From Lachnospiraceae bacterium (GTDB lineage: Bacteria; Bacillota; Clostridia; Lachnospirales; Lachnospiraceae), in assembly GCA_910575105.1 (NCBI GenBank), contig CAJTDK010000008.1, positions 62,001 to 126,000 on the forward strand: a stretch of DNA of 64,000 nt, read 5' to 3'. The notes beneath the pieces are model-generated. The model made no database searches and was not told the DNA's origin. It worked only from the letters and a program-made list of their open reading frames with translations. This document shows, one piece after another, positions 17,701 to 25,896 of this stretch. Position 1 is the stretch's first letter, and the number at the start of each line of letters is the position of its first letter. Made by a program: the position numbers and the translations under genes.

Positions 17701-18789
17701 CTATTGAAAAAACTCATTCAGTTTCTTTTCTAGCGCAGACAAACAATCATTGAGATCATAGCCTTTTTCTTTTATAATCCTGTATCCCTCATAACGATCC
17801 AAAATGGAATTATTCTTTAATATATTATCGGCCCATAGATTATCATCAAGACTTAATGGAAGAAACTGATTCCACCCCAAAACATCGATTTCTTTACTTA
17901 CTGTATCCGATACTACACATCTAAGTCCAGCCGTTTGTGCTTCAAGTAAAGCAAAAGGAAAGCCTTCGAAGAGAGAAGGCATTACCATAATATCAATAGC
18001 TTGAAGTATTTCATTTACATTATCAACATTACCCAATAGCAGCACATCTGTTTTAAGGTCAAGTTCTTCTATTTGTTGTTCAATACTGTTCCGTTCTTCT
18101 CCATCCCCACACAATATAAGTTTTGAATTTTCCTTTTTTTGTTTTAATATATTAAATATATTTATTAACTTTTTATGGTTTTTTTCAATTCCAAAACGTC
18201 CAACATGTCCAATCAAAAATGAATTATCCAAATTCATTTCTTTACGTATCTTATCTCTCAGCGATGGATTATATTTAAATTTGTCTAAATCAATACCATT
18301 TATCATGATTTGTGATGGATGCTTTCCATAAAACCATCTAGCTGCCGTAACCGAACATGCAAAATAATTATTGGCTATTCTAAAAATACATTTCCTATTA
18401 ATGTTATGCATCACATAAGTGAACTTCCCACCCATGTTAGCTGAACTATGACTATGTATTATTCGAACGGGAACTCCGTTCTTTTTGGAAATAGATAATA
18501 TTTCACAAGCGCTTAATGTTGTTTTATGTGCCCATACAATATCAAAATATTGTTTGCTAAATAGATTGTCTAATGCTTTCCTATGCTGGTATAATCCATC
18601 ATGACGTGGAGGTATTTTAACAATAGTTGCCCCATTATTTTTTAAATATATTTCATATGCAATTTCTTTATTATATGAAACAAATGTCACATGATATTTA
18701 GTTTTGTCAAGGAAATTAAAAATATTGATGATATATGTTTCTTTTCCACCCTTATTTTCTGTCATACCTTCAATTAATAATTCAATCAT
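17701..18789 (-). CDS. GT4-type glycosyltransferase
   Basis: This 362-residue GT-B fold glycosyltransferase (family 4/group 1) has the N-terminal KGGKETYIINIFNFL, the central VGRFGIEKNHKKLI, and the C-terminal donor-site motif MPSLFEGFPFALLEAQTAG with the EX7E-like glutamates. It transfers a nucleotide-activated sugar to the growing lipid-linked unit on the cytoplasmic face. The start is ATG 18789, behind GCAGGTGA; a 28-codon upstream extension overlaps the previous gene and reads as non-conserved sequence. Acceptor and donor cannot be deduced. Confidence 0.85.
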   Translation of the reverse strand: MIELLIEGMTENKGGKETYIINIFNFLDKTKYHVTFVSYNKEIAYEIYLKNNGATIVKIPPRHDGLYQHRKALDNLFSKQYFDIVWAHKTTLSACEILSISKKNGVPVRIIHSHSSANMGGKFTYVMHNINRKCIFRIANNYFACSVTAARWFYGKHPSQIMINGIDLDKFKYNPSLRDKIRKEMNLDNSFLIGHVGRFGIEKNHKKLINIFNILKQKKENSKLILCGDGEERNSIEQQIEELDLKTDVLLLGNVDNVNEILQAIDIMVMPSLFEGFPFALLEAQTAGLRCVVSDTVSKEIDVLGWNQFLPLSLDDNLWADNILKNNSILDRYEGYRIIKEKGYDLNDCLSALEKKLNEFFQ

Positions 18790-18805
18790 ATAATTCACCT
18801 GCAAA

Positions 18806-19999
18806 TTATAAATTTTTAACAATATCATACACTCTTTTACAATTATCAGTGTCATATAATCGAAAAAAATCATTATGTGCCTTTATATAACTATTTGATA
18901 CTTTAAACTTTGAGCAAATAAACCTTTCAATGTCTGAAAACACGTCTTCTTTCTTTCTGTGGCTTTTTCCAAACACAGTATTATCATAATGGAAATATCC
19001 TTCACTATATTGTCCAGCTCTAAATCTCTCATAGTCAAACTGATAAAAAGATACTGGTTTTTTCATATATACCATATCAAAAAAAACGCTTGAATAGTCA
19101 GTAACCAACATAGACGCTTTCTTTAGCAATTCTTGCACATTATAATCATTCGCACAGGCTATCTCTATATATTTATCAGATACAGGAAAATATTTCATAT
19201 ATTTTTGCATATTACGGTGTGGAAAAAATATAAATTTTACATTATATTTTTTTGATAACTCTCTAATATGTATATCTTTTATGAAGTCAATCCACGATAA
19301 AAAGTAAGTAGTCCTTGGAATTTCAGTGGTACCCTCATATTCTTTCAAGCGTTCATCCTCATCTGCAATCCATTCACGCCATGTCGGCATTATTAGAATC
19401 AATCGTTCCGTTCTTATATCATGTAATCCATCAAAACGGCAAAGTCCTGTATAACAAACATTTCCTTTGGGATATCCGTATACAGTGTTTACATACATCC
19501 ATTCCGGATATGCCCCACAAATAAACCGATTTATTTTAGTTACATTATAATAAAGCCATTTAAGATCGTCCTTTATCACTCCGTGTTGCAAAAAAATCCT
19601 TTTGTCTTTGAAAATACCATACACTTCTAAAAAGTAAAAAATAGCTGCATTGGGATTTCCAGATTTTTGACTACTTATTTTTTTAGTTGATGCAAAATAC
19701 ATAATCCAATGCTTCAATGAGCCAAATTCTACTGTAGCCCCCCATCTACTCACTTGCTTAAAATCCGGAGATTCTTTTAAAATTGCATATACACATTCCT
19801 GATTAGGATGATTTTCCCTGACATACTTAAAAAACCAGTATCCATTATCCCTTGCTTCATTTTTATCTTCACAAACAATCCATAAATCTTTATGGTGTAA
19901 TCGATAAAATAAAGAACATATCAAAGCTATAGGCAATTTCCACGCTTGCATAATTTCATTTAATTTAACTCTTTTTAGTTGTTTGAAAAAATGCGACAT
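18806..19999 (-). CDS. CDP-glycerol glycerophosphotransferase family protein
   Basis: This 397-residue protein of the TagB/TagF-type family transfers glycerol phosphate (or a related polyol phosphate) from a CDP-linked donor. Family motifs present include FLQHGVIKDDLKW, MPTWREWI, a conserved FFPHRNMQKYM region, and the C-terminal VTDYSSVFFDMVYMKKPVSFYQFD signature. In a Wzy-type cluster this points to a repeat unit decorated with a phosphopolyol, as in teichoic-like capsules. No CDP-glycerol synthesis gene (tagD) is in this cluster, so donor supply must come from elsewhere. The start at 19999 follows AAGGAG by 11 bases. Confidence 0.85.
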   Translation of the reverse strand: MSHFFKQLKRVKLNEIMQAWKLPIALICSLFYRLHHKDLWIVCEDKNEARDNGYWFFKYVRENHPNQECVYAILKESPDFKQVSRWGATVEFGSLKHWIMYFASTKKISSQKSGNPNAAIFYFLEVYGIFKDKRIFLQHGVIKDDLKWLYYNVTKINRFICGAYPEWMYVNTVYGYPKGNVCYTGLCRFDGLHDIRTERLILIMPTWREWIADEDERLKEYEGTTEIPRTTYFLSWIDFIKDIHIRELSKKYNVKFIFFPHRNMQKYMKYFPVSDKYIEIACANDYNVQELLKKASMLVTDYSSVFFDMVYMKKPVSFYQFDYERFRAGQYSEGYFHYDNTVFGKSHRKKEDVFSDIERFICSKFKVSNSYIKAHNDFFRLYDTDNCKRVYDIVKNL

Positions 20000-20037
20000 T
20001 TCATTTAATTCTCCTTGCACTTTATACATTAGACATA

Positions 20038-21156
20038 TCACTGTTTTATCCATGGCTCATATGAACCAAATTCTAAAATATCAGCAATTCTTTTGCATGC
20101 ATGACCATCTCCATAAGGATTGCACGCGTTGCTCATTGCAGCATATGCTTTTTCATTTTCAAGAAGCTCTGTGAAGGTACTATATATCACTTCCTCATCC
20201 GTACCGACCAGCCTAAGTGTTCCGGCATCAACTCCTTCGGGACGCTCTGTAGTATCACGCATAACCAGCACCGGAACACCATAACTTGGACATTCTTCCT
20301 GAATCCCGCCAGAATCAGTCAAGCAGAGAAAGGCACGAGCTTCAAAATTGTGACAATCGATGACTTCAATAGATTCTATAATATGAATTTGCTGACAGTC
20401 TCCGAATTCTAATTCAGCAGCTTCACGCACAATTGGGTTCATATGGATCGGATATACCGCTTTGCATTCCGGATGCTCATCCAACACTCTTCGAATAGCC
20501 CGAAACATGTGATGCATTGGTTCACCAAGATTCTCACGACGATGAGCCGTAATAAAAATCAGCTTATCGTCACCTACCCAATCAAGCTCTGGATGCCGAT
20601 AATTCTCTTTTACTGTATACCGCATTGCGTCAATTACAGTATTTCCTGTAATATAAACGTTCTTCGAATTCTTCCCTTCTTTAAGAAGGTGTTCAGCTGC
20701 AAGCGGTGTCGGTGCAAAGTTATATTGAGAAATGATACCTACCGCCTGGCGGTTAAACTCTTCTGGATAAGGACTGAAAATATTATGAGTCCTGAGGCCC
20801 GCTTCAACATGGCCAACCGGAATTTTAAGATAAAAACAAGCAAGAGCTGTCACAAATGCAGTGCTTGTATCACCATGCACTAATACCACCTCCGGCTCTA
20901 CCTTCTCAAGTACTGCTTTTATTTTTTCCAGTATCCCAGTTGTAATATCAAACAGTGTCTGTTTGTCCTTCATTATTTTTAGATCAAAATCTGGTACTAT
21001 ATTAAATGTAGTTAGTACCTGATCAAGCATTTGCCGATGTTGCCCTGTAACACATACAATGGTTTTAATGCTTCTTCTTGTTTTCAATTCATTCACTAAA
21101 GGACATATCTTGATTGCTTCAGGCCTTGTCCCAAAGACCAGCATTATTTTCTTCAT
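20038..21156 (-). CDS. wecB: UDP-N-acetylglucosamine 2-epimerase (non-hydrolysing)
   Basis: This 372-residue epimerase interconverts UDP-GlcNAc and UDP-ManNAc in the cytoplasm. Seen in order: VFGTRPEAIKICPLV at the N-terminus, VHGDTSTAFVTAL near residue 95, GHVEAGLRTHN near 115, ITAHRRENLG near 205, and TDSGGIQEECPSYGVPVLVMRDTTERPEG near 285, the family signature with its conserved glutamates. The length is exactly typical. It implies ManNAc, or a sugar derived from it, in the glycan made by cluster 1. It ends 38 bases before the glycerophosphotransferase start. Confidence 0.95.
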   Translation of the reverse strand: MKKIMLVFGTRPEAIKICPLVNELKTRRSIKTIVCVTGQHRQMLDQVLTTFNIVPDFDLKIMKDKQTLFDITTGILEKIKAVLEKVEPEVVLVHGDTSTAFVTALACFYLKIPVGHVEAGLRTHNIFSPYPEEFNRQAVGIISQYNFAPTPLAAEHLLKEGKNSKNVYITGNTVIDAMRYTVKENYRHPELDWVGDDKLIFITAHRRENLGEPMHHMFRAIRRVLDEHPECKAVYPIHMNPIVREAAELEFGDCQQIHIIESIEVIDCHNFEARAFLCLTDSGGIQEECPSYGVPVLVMRDTTERPEGVDAGTLRLVGTDEEVIYSTFTELLENEKAYAAMSNACNPYGDGHACKRIADILEFGSYEPWIKQ

Positions 21157-21251
21157 TACTAGACAAAAACCTCCAACAATAACATTGTCAAAAACTTTCC
21201 AATTGTTTTCATGTATGAAGAAAACACAGATAATTTTTGCAAATTATAAAG

Positions 21252-22220
21252 TCATCCAACTATTAACCCTTTTATATATCCACAGCCATAAGAAACATGA
21301 ATAACAATATGTGTCCATACAAGTACGATTTTATCAGTCATGTTGTCAAGTTTCCTATTTTTCAAGGAAAATCCCAAATCGAAAAAAAGATAAAGCATTA
21401 ATATTGAGCAATACCATATTTGAACATATCTTGATAAAACCGAGCCTATTGCACCTAGTACCAAAAAAACAACAAATAACATTGGAATAACTTGTCTTAA
21501 TCTTGTTGGCTTACCATGTTTGTGTAGCACTTTAGGTTTTCCTTCACCATATCCAAAATACTGCCTTGCAAGTGAAACAAAAGAACTTCTTGGATAATAA
21601 ACAGTTCGGATTGCAGGACTCATATAAATCTTACCGCCCTGTTTCACAATCCTGTAATTAAATTCGTCATCTTCATTTCTCGCCATAGTTTCATCATATA
21701 ATCCAATATTCTCAGCAAATTTCTTTTTATAACACCCCAGAAAAACTGTATCTACATACCCCTCAAAGTTTTCTTTATATTGATTTCCTGCACCCAAGGC
21801 AAATGGGGAATAGTATGCTGCTGCAATAATACGTTGCTTCCTGGTTTTCCCCTTTGCCAAAACTGGTCCGCCGACATTATCAGCATTCGTATTTTTTATA
21901 ACATCAATACATTTACTGATATAATCTGTACTATACTCTGTGTGAGCATCCATACGGACAATATAAATTCCCTTAGCTGCCAGGATTCCTATATTCATGG
22001 CACTCGGAATTAGTTTCTTATCATTATCAAGAATTCTTATCCACCCATACTGTTCTTCTGCCTTCTTTAGCATTTTTCTTGTACCATCTGTTGATAATCC
22101 ATCAACAAATAATACTTCCAATTGTTCTTTAACATAATCCTGTTTGACAATCGAATTTATACAATCTTCTATGTATTTTTCTTCATTTAATACTGGCACT
22201 ACAACCGATACCTCTATCAT
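21252..22220 (-). CDS. GT2 glycosyltransferase with C-terminal membrane segments
   Basis: This 322-residue GT-A fold enzyme has the GT2 opening VSVVVPVLNEEKYIEDCINS, a DGLSTDGT motif, the metal-binding VRMDAHTEYS, and the acceptor-side ARNEDDEFNYRIVKQG. The C-terminal third has two or three hydrophobic helices (around residues 245-315), as in ExoA-like succinoglycan transferases, so it is membrane-anchored. ATG 22220 overlaps an alternative reading of the preceding gene: if that gene's poly-G tract lost one base, its stop would become TGA within ATGA here, giving translational coupling. The longer GTG-started version was rejected because no ribosome site precedes it. Confidence 0.85.
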   Translation of the reverse strand: MIEVSVVVPVLNEEKYIEDCINSIVKQDYVKEQLEVLFVDGLSTDGTRKMLKKAEEQYGWIRILDNDKKLIPSAMNIGILAAKGIYIVRMDAHTEYSTDYISKCIDVIKNTNADNVGGPVLAKGKTRKQRIIAAAYYSPFALGAGNQYKENFEGYVDTVFLGCYKKKFAENIGLYDETMARNEDDEFNYRIVKQGGKIYMSPAIRTVYYPRSSFVSLARQYFGYGEGKPKVLHKHGKPTRLRQVIPMLFVVFLVLGAIGSVLSRYVQIWYCSILMLYLFFDLGFSLKNRKLDNMTDKIVLVWTHIVIHVSYGCGYIKGLIVG

Positions 22221-22268
22221 GCTGCACCACCCGTCCACAAAAGACCAACAGTAACTACATTATAGACG

Positions 22269-23543
22269 CTATCTAGCTCTTTCCAGTACCCCCCCCCCAT
22301 TCAATCTGCTACTTAGCACCTTTTCCCAAGCACTATTGATTTCATCTGTATCAAAGAGTTTTGCCGCGTTTTTCGCATTTTCTTTATATTCAGCCATCTT
22401 AGCATTAGAAATGTTCAAAAAATATTCAACCCCTTTCGCATATTCTACAGATGAACCAGCTTTTACAATCTTCCCACATCCATACTTTGTAATGATTGGG
22501 TATTTGCCTTCATCAATATTTGCAATAACTGGGTTACCTGCCGCAAGATACTCAAATAATTTATTAGAACTGTTTCCATATTTCTGTGTTTTAGCAGATT
22601 TCAAATTCAGAACATTCAAATCACTTCTTGATAGAACATATGGAATATATTTTTTATCAATACTTCCCTTGAACACAACATTAGGTATGTTTTCCTCAAC
22701 ACAGCACTTTTCAAGAATTTTTCTATCTGGGCCGTCACCGTATATAATAAATCTAATCCTATTCCCATAACCCTCTTCATTTAATCTTTTCGCACAAGAC
22801 ACGATAGTTCCAATATCATTGGCTTTTCTCACGCTTCCACAATACATGACACGGAATTTATCATCTTGAAGATCTGGATCTTCAAGATGATATTCCTCCA
22901 TATTTCTGTAAAATTCTTTAAGATTTACACCGATATTGATATAGTGAAATTTTCGTCTGGAAATATTCTTATTCCACCCTTTATCAATGATGTAATCATA
23001 TGCTCCTTCCCATGTAAAAACCAATTCATCAGATTTAATATATAACCACTTTTCAAATGCGTATAATGCCTTGATTGCGGGATTATTATCTGAAAAATCA
23101 GCGTATTCAACAATTGACAGAGGCCATAAATCCACAACACTGGTTATATACGGTATATGGTACTTTTTTGCAATCCTATATCCTGCCAAACAAGATAAGG
23201 GTTGCGGCATAGCAGCCATGATTATATTCGGTTTTTCAAAGTTGTTATAACACTTCATCATATTCCGATAAAAGTCTATAAAGCTTAACGATTCGCCCTT
23301 TCGTGTAGTATATGATCTGGTATGAACATAAACGAAAGGAACACCATCAACCATTTGCTCTCGATATGCGCTTCCGTCAATAATGAAATTAACATCTGTG
23401 TTATGCAGAGCGCTTCCCGCAAATATCAAAGCTTCATATCCATGTTCACGAAGATACTTAGCCAGACTATAATCCGGAATTCTAGGGCAATATGACGGGC
23501 CGCCTGCAAAATAACTAATGATCCATACTATTTTTTTCTTCAT
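22269..23543 (-). CDS. GT4-type glycosyltransferase (WbuB-like) with C-terminal poly-G tract
   Basis: This 424-residue GT-B glycosyltransferase resembles WbuB/fucosamine-transferase-like enzymes. It opens with VWIISYFAGGPSYCPR, has IYGDGPDRKILE in the C-terminal domain, and a donor-binding region near KLFEYLAAGNPVIANIDEG. It starts at ATG 23543 with AGGAG ten bases upstream, 14 bases after the priming transferase stop. It is therefore a good candidate to add the second sugar. A run of ten G near the 3' end encodes three glycines and part of a valine; in the present frame the protein ends LERAR soon after. With nine G it would gain about 24 different residues and run into the next start codon. 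Confidence 0.85.
   Translation of the reverse strand: MKKKIVWIISYFAGGPSYCPRIPDYSLAKYLREHGYEALIFAGSALHNTDVNFIIDGSAYREQMVDGVPFVYVHTRSYTTRKGESLSFIDFYRNMMKCYNNFEKPNIIMAAMPQPLSCLAGYRIAKKYHIPYITSVVDLWPLSIVEYADFSDNNPAIKALYAFEKWLYIKSDELVFTWEGAYDYIIDKGWNKNISRRKFHYINIGVNLKEFYRNMEEYHLEDPDLQDDKFRVMYCGSVRKANDIGTIVSCAKRLNEEGYGNRIRFIIYGDGPDRKILEKCCVEENIPNVVFKGSIDKKYIPYVLSRSDLNVLNLKSAKTQKYGNSSNKLFEYLAAGNPVIANIDEGKYPIITKYGCGKIVKAGSSVEYAKGVEYFLNISNAKMAEYKENAKNAAKLFDTDEINSAWEKVLSSRLNGGGVLERAR
22289..22298. repeat. Homopolymeric G10/C10 tract
   Basis: Ten consecutive C on the plus strand lie within the last codons of the WbuB-like gene. A one-base contraction puts its stop on the ATGA start of the downstream GT2 gene; a one-base expansion stops after about five codons. 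The tract therefore controls tail sequence and possibly coupling of two adjacent glycosyltransferases. Confidence 0.95.
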
Positions 23544-23556
23544 AGAATTGATACTC

Positions 23557-24252
23557 CTAGTCATAATTTTTATCCAATACCGCCGCAACTGTCCTGAACA
23601 TCGTCAGAATATCCCGACTAAACCTATATCCCTTAACACCCTCTAGATTCCATTTCATCTTTTCTGGCAGAACCTTTTCAACATATATCCTGTCAACATC
23701 CGTTACAGAGTTTAACATTTTATCTTCATCCTTATATCTTATACTCGCTTCGCTTGTAATCCCTGCCGGCATAAGCAAAGTAGCGTTATACTCAGGTTTG
23801 TACTGTTCAACATATTTCACTGCTTCTGGCCTTGTCCCTACAAAGCTCATATCACCGCTAATCACATCAAACACCTGCGGCAACTCATCCAGCCGCAAAC
23901 GTCTAAGTCTACTACCCACCTTCGTAATCCGACAGTCATTCTCAACCGTTACAGCAGATCCAATCTTATCTGCATTATTTACCATTGTCCGAAACTTGTG
24001 GATACGGAAGTGTTTCCTATATGTAGTCACACGTTCCTGACGATAGAATACGGGGCCATCTGAATCCATTTTAATCAATACAGCAATAATCACCATAGGA
24101 ATACTTAGGATAGCAAGTAAGATCAATGCCACTGTAAGGTCAAATAGTCTCTTTAGAATTAGTTGACCGCGTTTCTTATTTAAAGCCTCCCAATATGGCC
24201 GTACTTCATCTATTTGCATAAAATCAGGCAAATCTTCCCATCTCTTTAACAT
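23557..24252 (-). CDS. Priming sugar transferase (polyprenyl-phosphate hexose-1-phosphate transferase), short form
   Basis: This 231-residue enzyme consists of the bacterial sugar transferase domain only. A single membrane helix (residues about 33-58, LKRLFDLTVALILLAILSIP) is followed by FYRQERVTTYRKHFRIHKFRTM, the LRRLRLDELPQ motif, and [11 protein letters not shown]. It transfers hexose-1-phosphate from UDP-sugar to undecaprenyl phosphate, the first step of repeat-unit assembly. It lies 2 bases after the aminotransferase gene and just before the WbuB-like transferase. A close paralogue ends the window at 63642. Confidence 0.92.
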   Translation of the reverse strand: MLKRWEDLPDFMQIDEVRPYWEALNKKRGQLILKRLFDLTVALILLAILSIPMVIIAVLIKMDSDGPVFYRQERVTTYRKHFRIHKFRTMVNNADKIGSAVTVENDCRITKVGSRLRRLRLDELPQVFDVISGDMSFVGTRPEAVKYVEQYKPEYNATLLMPAGITSEASIRYKDEDKMLNSVTDVDRIYVEKVLPEKMKWNLEGVKGYRFSRDILTMFRTVAAVLDKNYD

Positions 24253-24254
24253 GC

Positions 24255-25469
24255 TTATCCCCTAATTTCTTTAACCGCTACTTTTAATGTCACACACACA
24301 TACTCCACATCCTCATCCGTCATCTTCGTATGCAGCGGCAGCGTAATCAGATTATGGTAATAATCATATGCATTTGGGAAATCCTTTATATCCCATCCCA
24401 TCTCCCGATATGCTGTCATCATCGGAAGCGGTTTATAATGCACATTCGCTGCCACTCCCATCTCAGCCAGCTTTTCAATAATCTCATTCCGCTGTTCAGA
24501 AGTGATCCCCAGTATTCTGGTCAGATACAGATGCCCCGAACTGCGGAAATCTGCGCCCATATGATTAAGATGCATAACTCCAAGTTCATCGCACACCTCA
24601 TCATATCTTCGGATGATATCATGACGCCTGGCAATCAGACCTTCATAACGCTCAAGCTGTTTCAAACCAATAGCGGCCATGATATCTGTCATGTTGCATT
24701 TATACCAGGGGCCTACGACATCATATTCCCATGCTCCCAACTTAGTCTTTGCCAACGCGTCTTTGCTCTGTCCATGCAGACTCAGCAGCTGATACCAGCG
24801 ATAAAGTTCATCATCATCAATTCCAGAAATTGTTCTCCACGTGCTTGCCCCACCTTCGGCCGTTGTAAAATTTTTTACAGCATGGAACGAAAATGATGTA
24901 AAGTCAGCAAGTTCTCCTGCCATTTTCCCATGCCACCGTGCGCCAAGGGCATGCGCACAATCGGATACGATAACAACGCGGCCTATCGCTTCCTGAATCT
25001 TATTTGCCGGACGGAATAATGATTTTTTATTTTTTACAGCCTGATAAATCCGGTCATAATCACAGACTATACCTCCAAGATCAACAGCAATAATTGCTTT
25101 GGTCTTTTCCGTAATCGCAGCTTCTACCGCATCATAATCCATCTCCACACAATCCTTCTGGGAATCGATAAACTTTACCGTTGCCCCAGCATGGATCGCT
25201 GCAGATGCAGAAGCCGTATAAGTATAAGCCGGAACCAGTACTTCGTCCCCTTCACCTATTCCGAGAATACGAAGATTTAACTCCTCCGCTGCCGTGGCAG
25301 AATTCAGGCACACAACTCTGCTGGTATGGCAATATTCTGCCAGCTTTTTCTCCAACAGTTTTGTCCTCGGTCCCGTTGTGATCCATCCAGAGCGAAGTGT
25401 ATCTGCTACTTCCGCAATCTCCGCCTCCGTAATATCAGGCGGACTAAATGAAATTATTCTCTTTTCCAT
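24255..25469 (-). CDS. DegT/DnrJ/EryC1/StrS family sugar aminotransferase
   Basis: This 404-residue PLP-dependent aminotransferase acts on nucleotide-linked keto-sugars. It has FSPPDITEAEIAEV and SGWITTGPRTKLLEKKLAEY at the N-terminus, the PLP-phosphate contact region SATAAEELNLRILGIGEGDEV, ASP-containing VSDCAHALGA, and the Schiff-base lysine in SFHAVKNFTTAEGG near residue 205. The start at 25469 gives the best spacing behind AGAGGA. It is the most upstream biosynthetic gene of cluster 1 and suggests an amino sugar in the repeat unit. Whether the product is a 4-amino (PglE/LegC-like) or 3-amino sugar cannot be decided here. Confidence 0.88.
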   Translation of the reverse strand: MEKRIISFSPPDITEAEIAEVADTLRSGWITTGPRTKLLEKKLAEYCHTSRVVCLNSATAAEELNLRILGIGEGDEVLVPAYTYTASASAAIHAGATVKFIDSQKDCVEMDYDAVEAAITEKTKAIIAVDLGGIVCDYDRIYQAVKNKKSLFRPANKIQEAIGRVVIVSDCAHALGARWHGKMAGELADFTSFSFHAVKNFTTAEGGASTWRTISGIDDDELYRWYQLLSLHGQSKDALAKTKLGAWEYDVVGPWYKCNMTDIMAAIGLKQLERYEGLIARRHDIIRRYDEVCDELGVMHLNHMGADFRSSGHLYLTRILGITSEQRNEIIEKLAEMGVAANVHYKPLPMMTAYREMGWDIKDFPNAYDYYHNLITLPLHTKMTDEDVEYVCVTLKVAVKEIRG

Positions 25470-25626
25470 GATTAGCATTCCTCTTTTGCCCTAAAAATGA
25501 AATTCGCCATATCCGCTCCATATTTTCATCATCTACACTCACTTTTACATCGCAAATCACACAAGCTGCGCAATGCATCTTGGGCACACCCGCTTCTATC
25601 AAAACCTTCCAAAGTCAAGACAATTT

Positions 25627-25857
25627 TCAAAAAAAGCTCACCGCATCTTCTTCAGTCCAATCCATACGGTTGATCTGCTTATTCTCCTCAAGCACGATCT
25701 GCGCCTCTCCACCAACCGCTTTAATGCTTTTAACCAAATATGATTTATCAAACTCATAACCGGCCAGCTTTTCTCCATTGTCAAATCTCAGATCAAAAGG
25801 CTCTATGATATGTATAGGAGAGATGATCTTCTTTAACCCAAAATCCAATTTATACAT
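25627..25857 (-). CDS. Small uncharacterised protein between helicase and glycan cluster
   Basis: This open frame encodes 76 residues, starts at ATG 25857 and lies about 40 bases after the helicase stop, with GGGGAGGCG some 10 bases upstream. The protein is mixed alpha/beta in character with no signal or membrane segment; recognisable blocks are IEPFDLRFDNGEKL and a tryptophan near the end (DWTEEDAVSFF). I do not recognise a family. It is on the same strand and probably in the same transcript as the helicase and the aminotransferase. The 157 bases between it and the aminotransferase show no convincing promoter. Confidence 0.55.
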   Translation of the reverse strand: MYKLDFGLKKIISPIHIIEPFDLRFDNGEKLAGYEFDKSYLVKSIKAVGGEAQIVLEENKQINRMDWTEEDAVSFF

Positions 25858-25896
25858 AACGTCTTACGCCTCCCCGCTCTCCTCTGCATCGGATTT

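Noticed and set aside
25491-25566. Short minus-strand frame beginning MHCAACVICDVK before the aminotransferase
   Set aside because: Overlaps the aminotransferase ribosome site, has no good site of its own, and shows no recognisable family.
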